Assembly: GCA_014383605.1 (NCBI GenBank)
Contig: JACNHM010000500.1
Coordinates: 1-6,140 of the forward strand
Direction of reading: 5' to 3'
Source of the DNA: Chloroflexota bacterium
GTDB taxonomy: Bacteria > Chloroflexota > Anaerolineae > UBA3071
DNA length: 6,140 bases
Under the pieces are notes generated by a model. The model saw only the letters and a list, made by a program, of their open reading frames with translations. It ran no database searches and was not told the DNA's origin. Made by a program: the position numbers and the translations under genes. This document shows positions 5,474-6,140 of this stretch, piece by piece (position 1 is the first letter of the stretch; each line of letters starts with the position of its first letter).

Positions 5474-5502
5474 ATTATAACACGAGGTCACGGATTTGTC
5501 AA
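5474..5502 (-). promoter_or_regulatory. Consensus sigma-70 promoter of the arsR-led operon
   Basis: On the minus strand TTGACA (5497-5502) and TATAAT (5474-5479) are separated by exactly 17 bases. Both hexamers match the housekeeping sigma-70 consensus fully. The start site would be near 5467, leaving a leader of about 39 bases before the arsR ATG. Such a strong promoter implies that control comes from a repressor rather than an activator. Confidence 0.85.
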
Positions 5503-5505
5503 ATC

Positions 5506-5541
5506 AAAAGCCCCTCACTTACCTAATGGCATTTGAGGGGC
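5506..5541 (-). terminator. Rho-independent terminator after the transporter gene
   Basis: On the minus strand GCCCCTCA (5534-5541) and TGAGGGGC (5510-5517) form an eight-base-pair GC-rich stem with a 16-base loop. TTTTGATTT follows (from 5509 down). This lies about 50 bases after the stop of the MOT1-type gene and would end its transcript. The loop is longer than usual and the T-run short, so efficiency may be moderate. It ends only four bases before the -35 element of the next operon. Confidence 0.65.
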
Positions 5542-5544
5542 ATT

Positions 5545-5590
5545 GGTCTTTGTAAGGCCCTAAGGGTTTCCAGTTGTTCACACTAAGACC
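5545..5590. repeat. Short inverted repeat around the transporter stop codon
   Basis: GGTCTT at 5545-5550 is the reverse complement of AAGACC at 5585-5590, with 34 bases between. The distal arm touches the TAG stop of the transporter gene at 5590-5592. A second small palindrome (CCCT-A-AGGG) lies in the loop. Together these could form a branched hairpin in the transcript's 3' untranslated region, next to the terminator. Six-base arms at this distance can occur by chance, so significance is weak. Confidence 0.25.
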
Positions 5591-6140
5591 TAGATGATGC
5601 CGACTTGTTCAGATGTCGTGCTCGAGTGAGGACAGGTGCAGGGCAATATGTGCCGGTGCTCCATCTCTCTCACCAGGTAGGCCACCGCCAGGCCAGCTAC
5701 GAAACCAAGAGCCATGTTGGTGATCACCGAAGCGGTGGCGGTGACCAGCGCCAGCCACAGTTTCCAGCCCCGTAGCTTAACCACTGCCTTGCCCAGCTCC
5801 ATCCCCACCAACAACATCATCCCGCCCACCAGAGGCATGGGGAACGCTTTGAACAGGTTGGCCACCGATTTGCTCAGAAACAGGCCCAGAAAGACCTCAA
5901 TCAGCCCTTCCAGAATGTTGGTGCCGCCGGTGCGCGCTCCGAAGTAGTATTGTCCAGCCAGGCCCCCGGCCCCGTGGCACATGGGCATGCCGCCGAAAAA
6001 GGATCCGATCACGTTCATCACCCCCATGTTGAGCATGAGTTTTCGCTCGCTGACGGCCTTCTCCGGGAAGTAGTCACGGATCAGGGCGGCGGTGGCGATG
6101 ACAGCGTTGGTGATGGAGAGCGGGATCTGGGCGAAGCCGG
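5590..6140 (-). CDS. MOT1-type molybdate/sulfate transporter (3' part, truncated by window edge)
   Basis: The reading frame stays open to the right edge, so the first visible Met at 6036 is internal; 182 residues before the stop are seen. Two MOT1-family hallmarks are present. QIPLSITNAVIATA (upstream of 6036) matches the PLTxxNSxVA motif, and the block at 5962-5997 (FGGMPMCHGAGG, followed by LAGQYYFGARTGG) matches the second signature. Several hydrophobic segments follow, including a Gly/Met-rich LVGGMMLLVGMELG helix and a last helix ending in AVAYLVRE. The tail has HILPCTCPH, an unusual C-terminal CxC, and no STAS domain, as expected for MOT1 rather than full SulP proteins. It would move molybdate, and possibly sulfate or a related oxyanion, across the inner membrane. 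A terminator and new promoter separate it from the arsR operon, so it is probably a separate transcription unit. Confidence 0.88.
   Translation of the reverse strand, partial: GFAQIPLSITNAVIATAALIRDYFPEKAVSERKLMLNMGVMNVIGSFFGGMPMCHGAGGLAGQYYFGARTGGTNILEGLIEVFLGLFLSKSVANLFKAFPMPLVGGMMLLVGMELGKAVVKLRGWKLWLALVTATASVITNMALGFVAGLAVAYLVREMEHRHILPCTCPHSSTTSEQVGII

Noticed and set aside
5590..6036. The transporter gene as a complete 148-residue protein starting at 6036
   Set aside because: The frame is open beyond 6036 to the window edge and those residues carry the first MOT1 motif, so the Met at 6036 is internal.
1..6140. tRNA, rRNA, CRISPR arrays, insertion sequences or attachment sites
   Set aside because: I saw no tRNA-like cloverleaf, regularly spaced repeats, transposase motifs or terminal repeats. 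The window is almost fully explained by the genes on the minus strand.

Overview
The window reads as bacterial DNA of fairly high G+C, with compact genes, strong Shine-Dalgarno sites, some GTG and TTG starts, and a consensus sigma-70 promoter. The phylum cannot be read with certainty. The gene set would suit an uncultured environmental anaerobe or thermophile, for example Chloroflexota, but that is a low-confidence guess. Every gene I can support lies on the minus strand, so transcription runs from high to low coordinates.

Right end (5590-6140): the 3' part of a MOT1-type molybdate/sulfate transporter gene, whose 5' end lies outside the window. It is followed by a hairpin with a T-rich tail (5506-5541), a likely terminator. 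Directly behind the terminator is a sigma-70 promoter matching consensus at both hexamers, TTGACA-N17-TATAAT (5474-5502). An AT-rich inverted repeat (5452-5473) covers the expected transcription start and is a good candidate operator for the first gene.

From that promoter a tightly packed operon runs to the left edge. In order it encodes: an ArsR/SmtB repressor with a CxC metal(loid) motif (5096-5428); a cation diffusion facilitator (CDF) efflux protein with an Asn/Asp metal site (4144-5094); a six-cysteine zinc-ribbon-like protein (3895-4137); dihydrolipoamide dehydrogenase (2490-3893); a GcvH-like lipoyl carrier (2024-2473); a small DGC-family cysteine protein (1602-2027); a longer DGC protein with an extra C-terminal domain (896-1609); an OsmC-like protein (450-899); and a small CxxC thioredoxin-like protein (141-428). 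At the left edge there is a short coding-like stretch (19-147) and a possible GTG start (22) for a further gene. Most junctions overlap or are a few bases apart, which points to one co-regulated unit.

Interpretation: the operon joins a lipoyl swinging arm and its NAD-linked reductase to several cysteine or zinc proteins. It sits behind an ArsR-type metal(loid) sensor and a metal exporter. None of the usual lipoyl partners (glycine cleavage P and T proteins, 2-oxoacid dehydrogenase E1/E2) is in the window. A working hypothesis is an inducible dithiol redox module, in which Lpd passes electrons from NADH to the lipoyl protein and on to DGC, OsmC and thioredoxin-like partners. It could handle thiophilic metal(loid), sulfur or peroxide stress. 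The gene families are seen in the sequence; the pathway is inferred.
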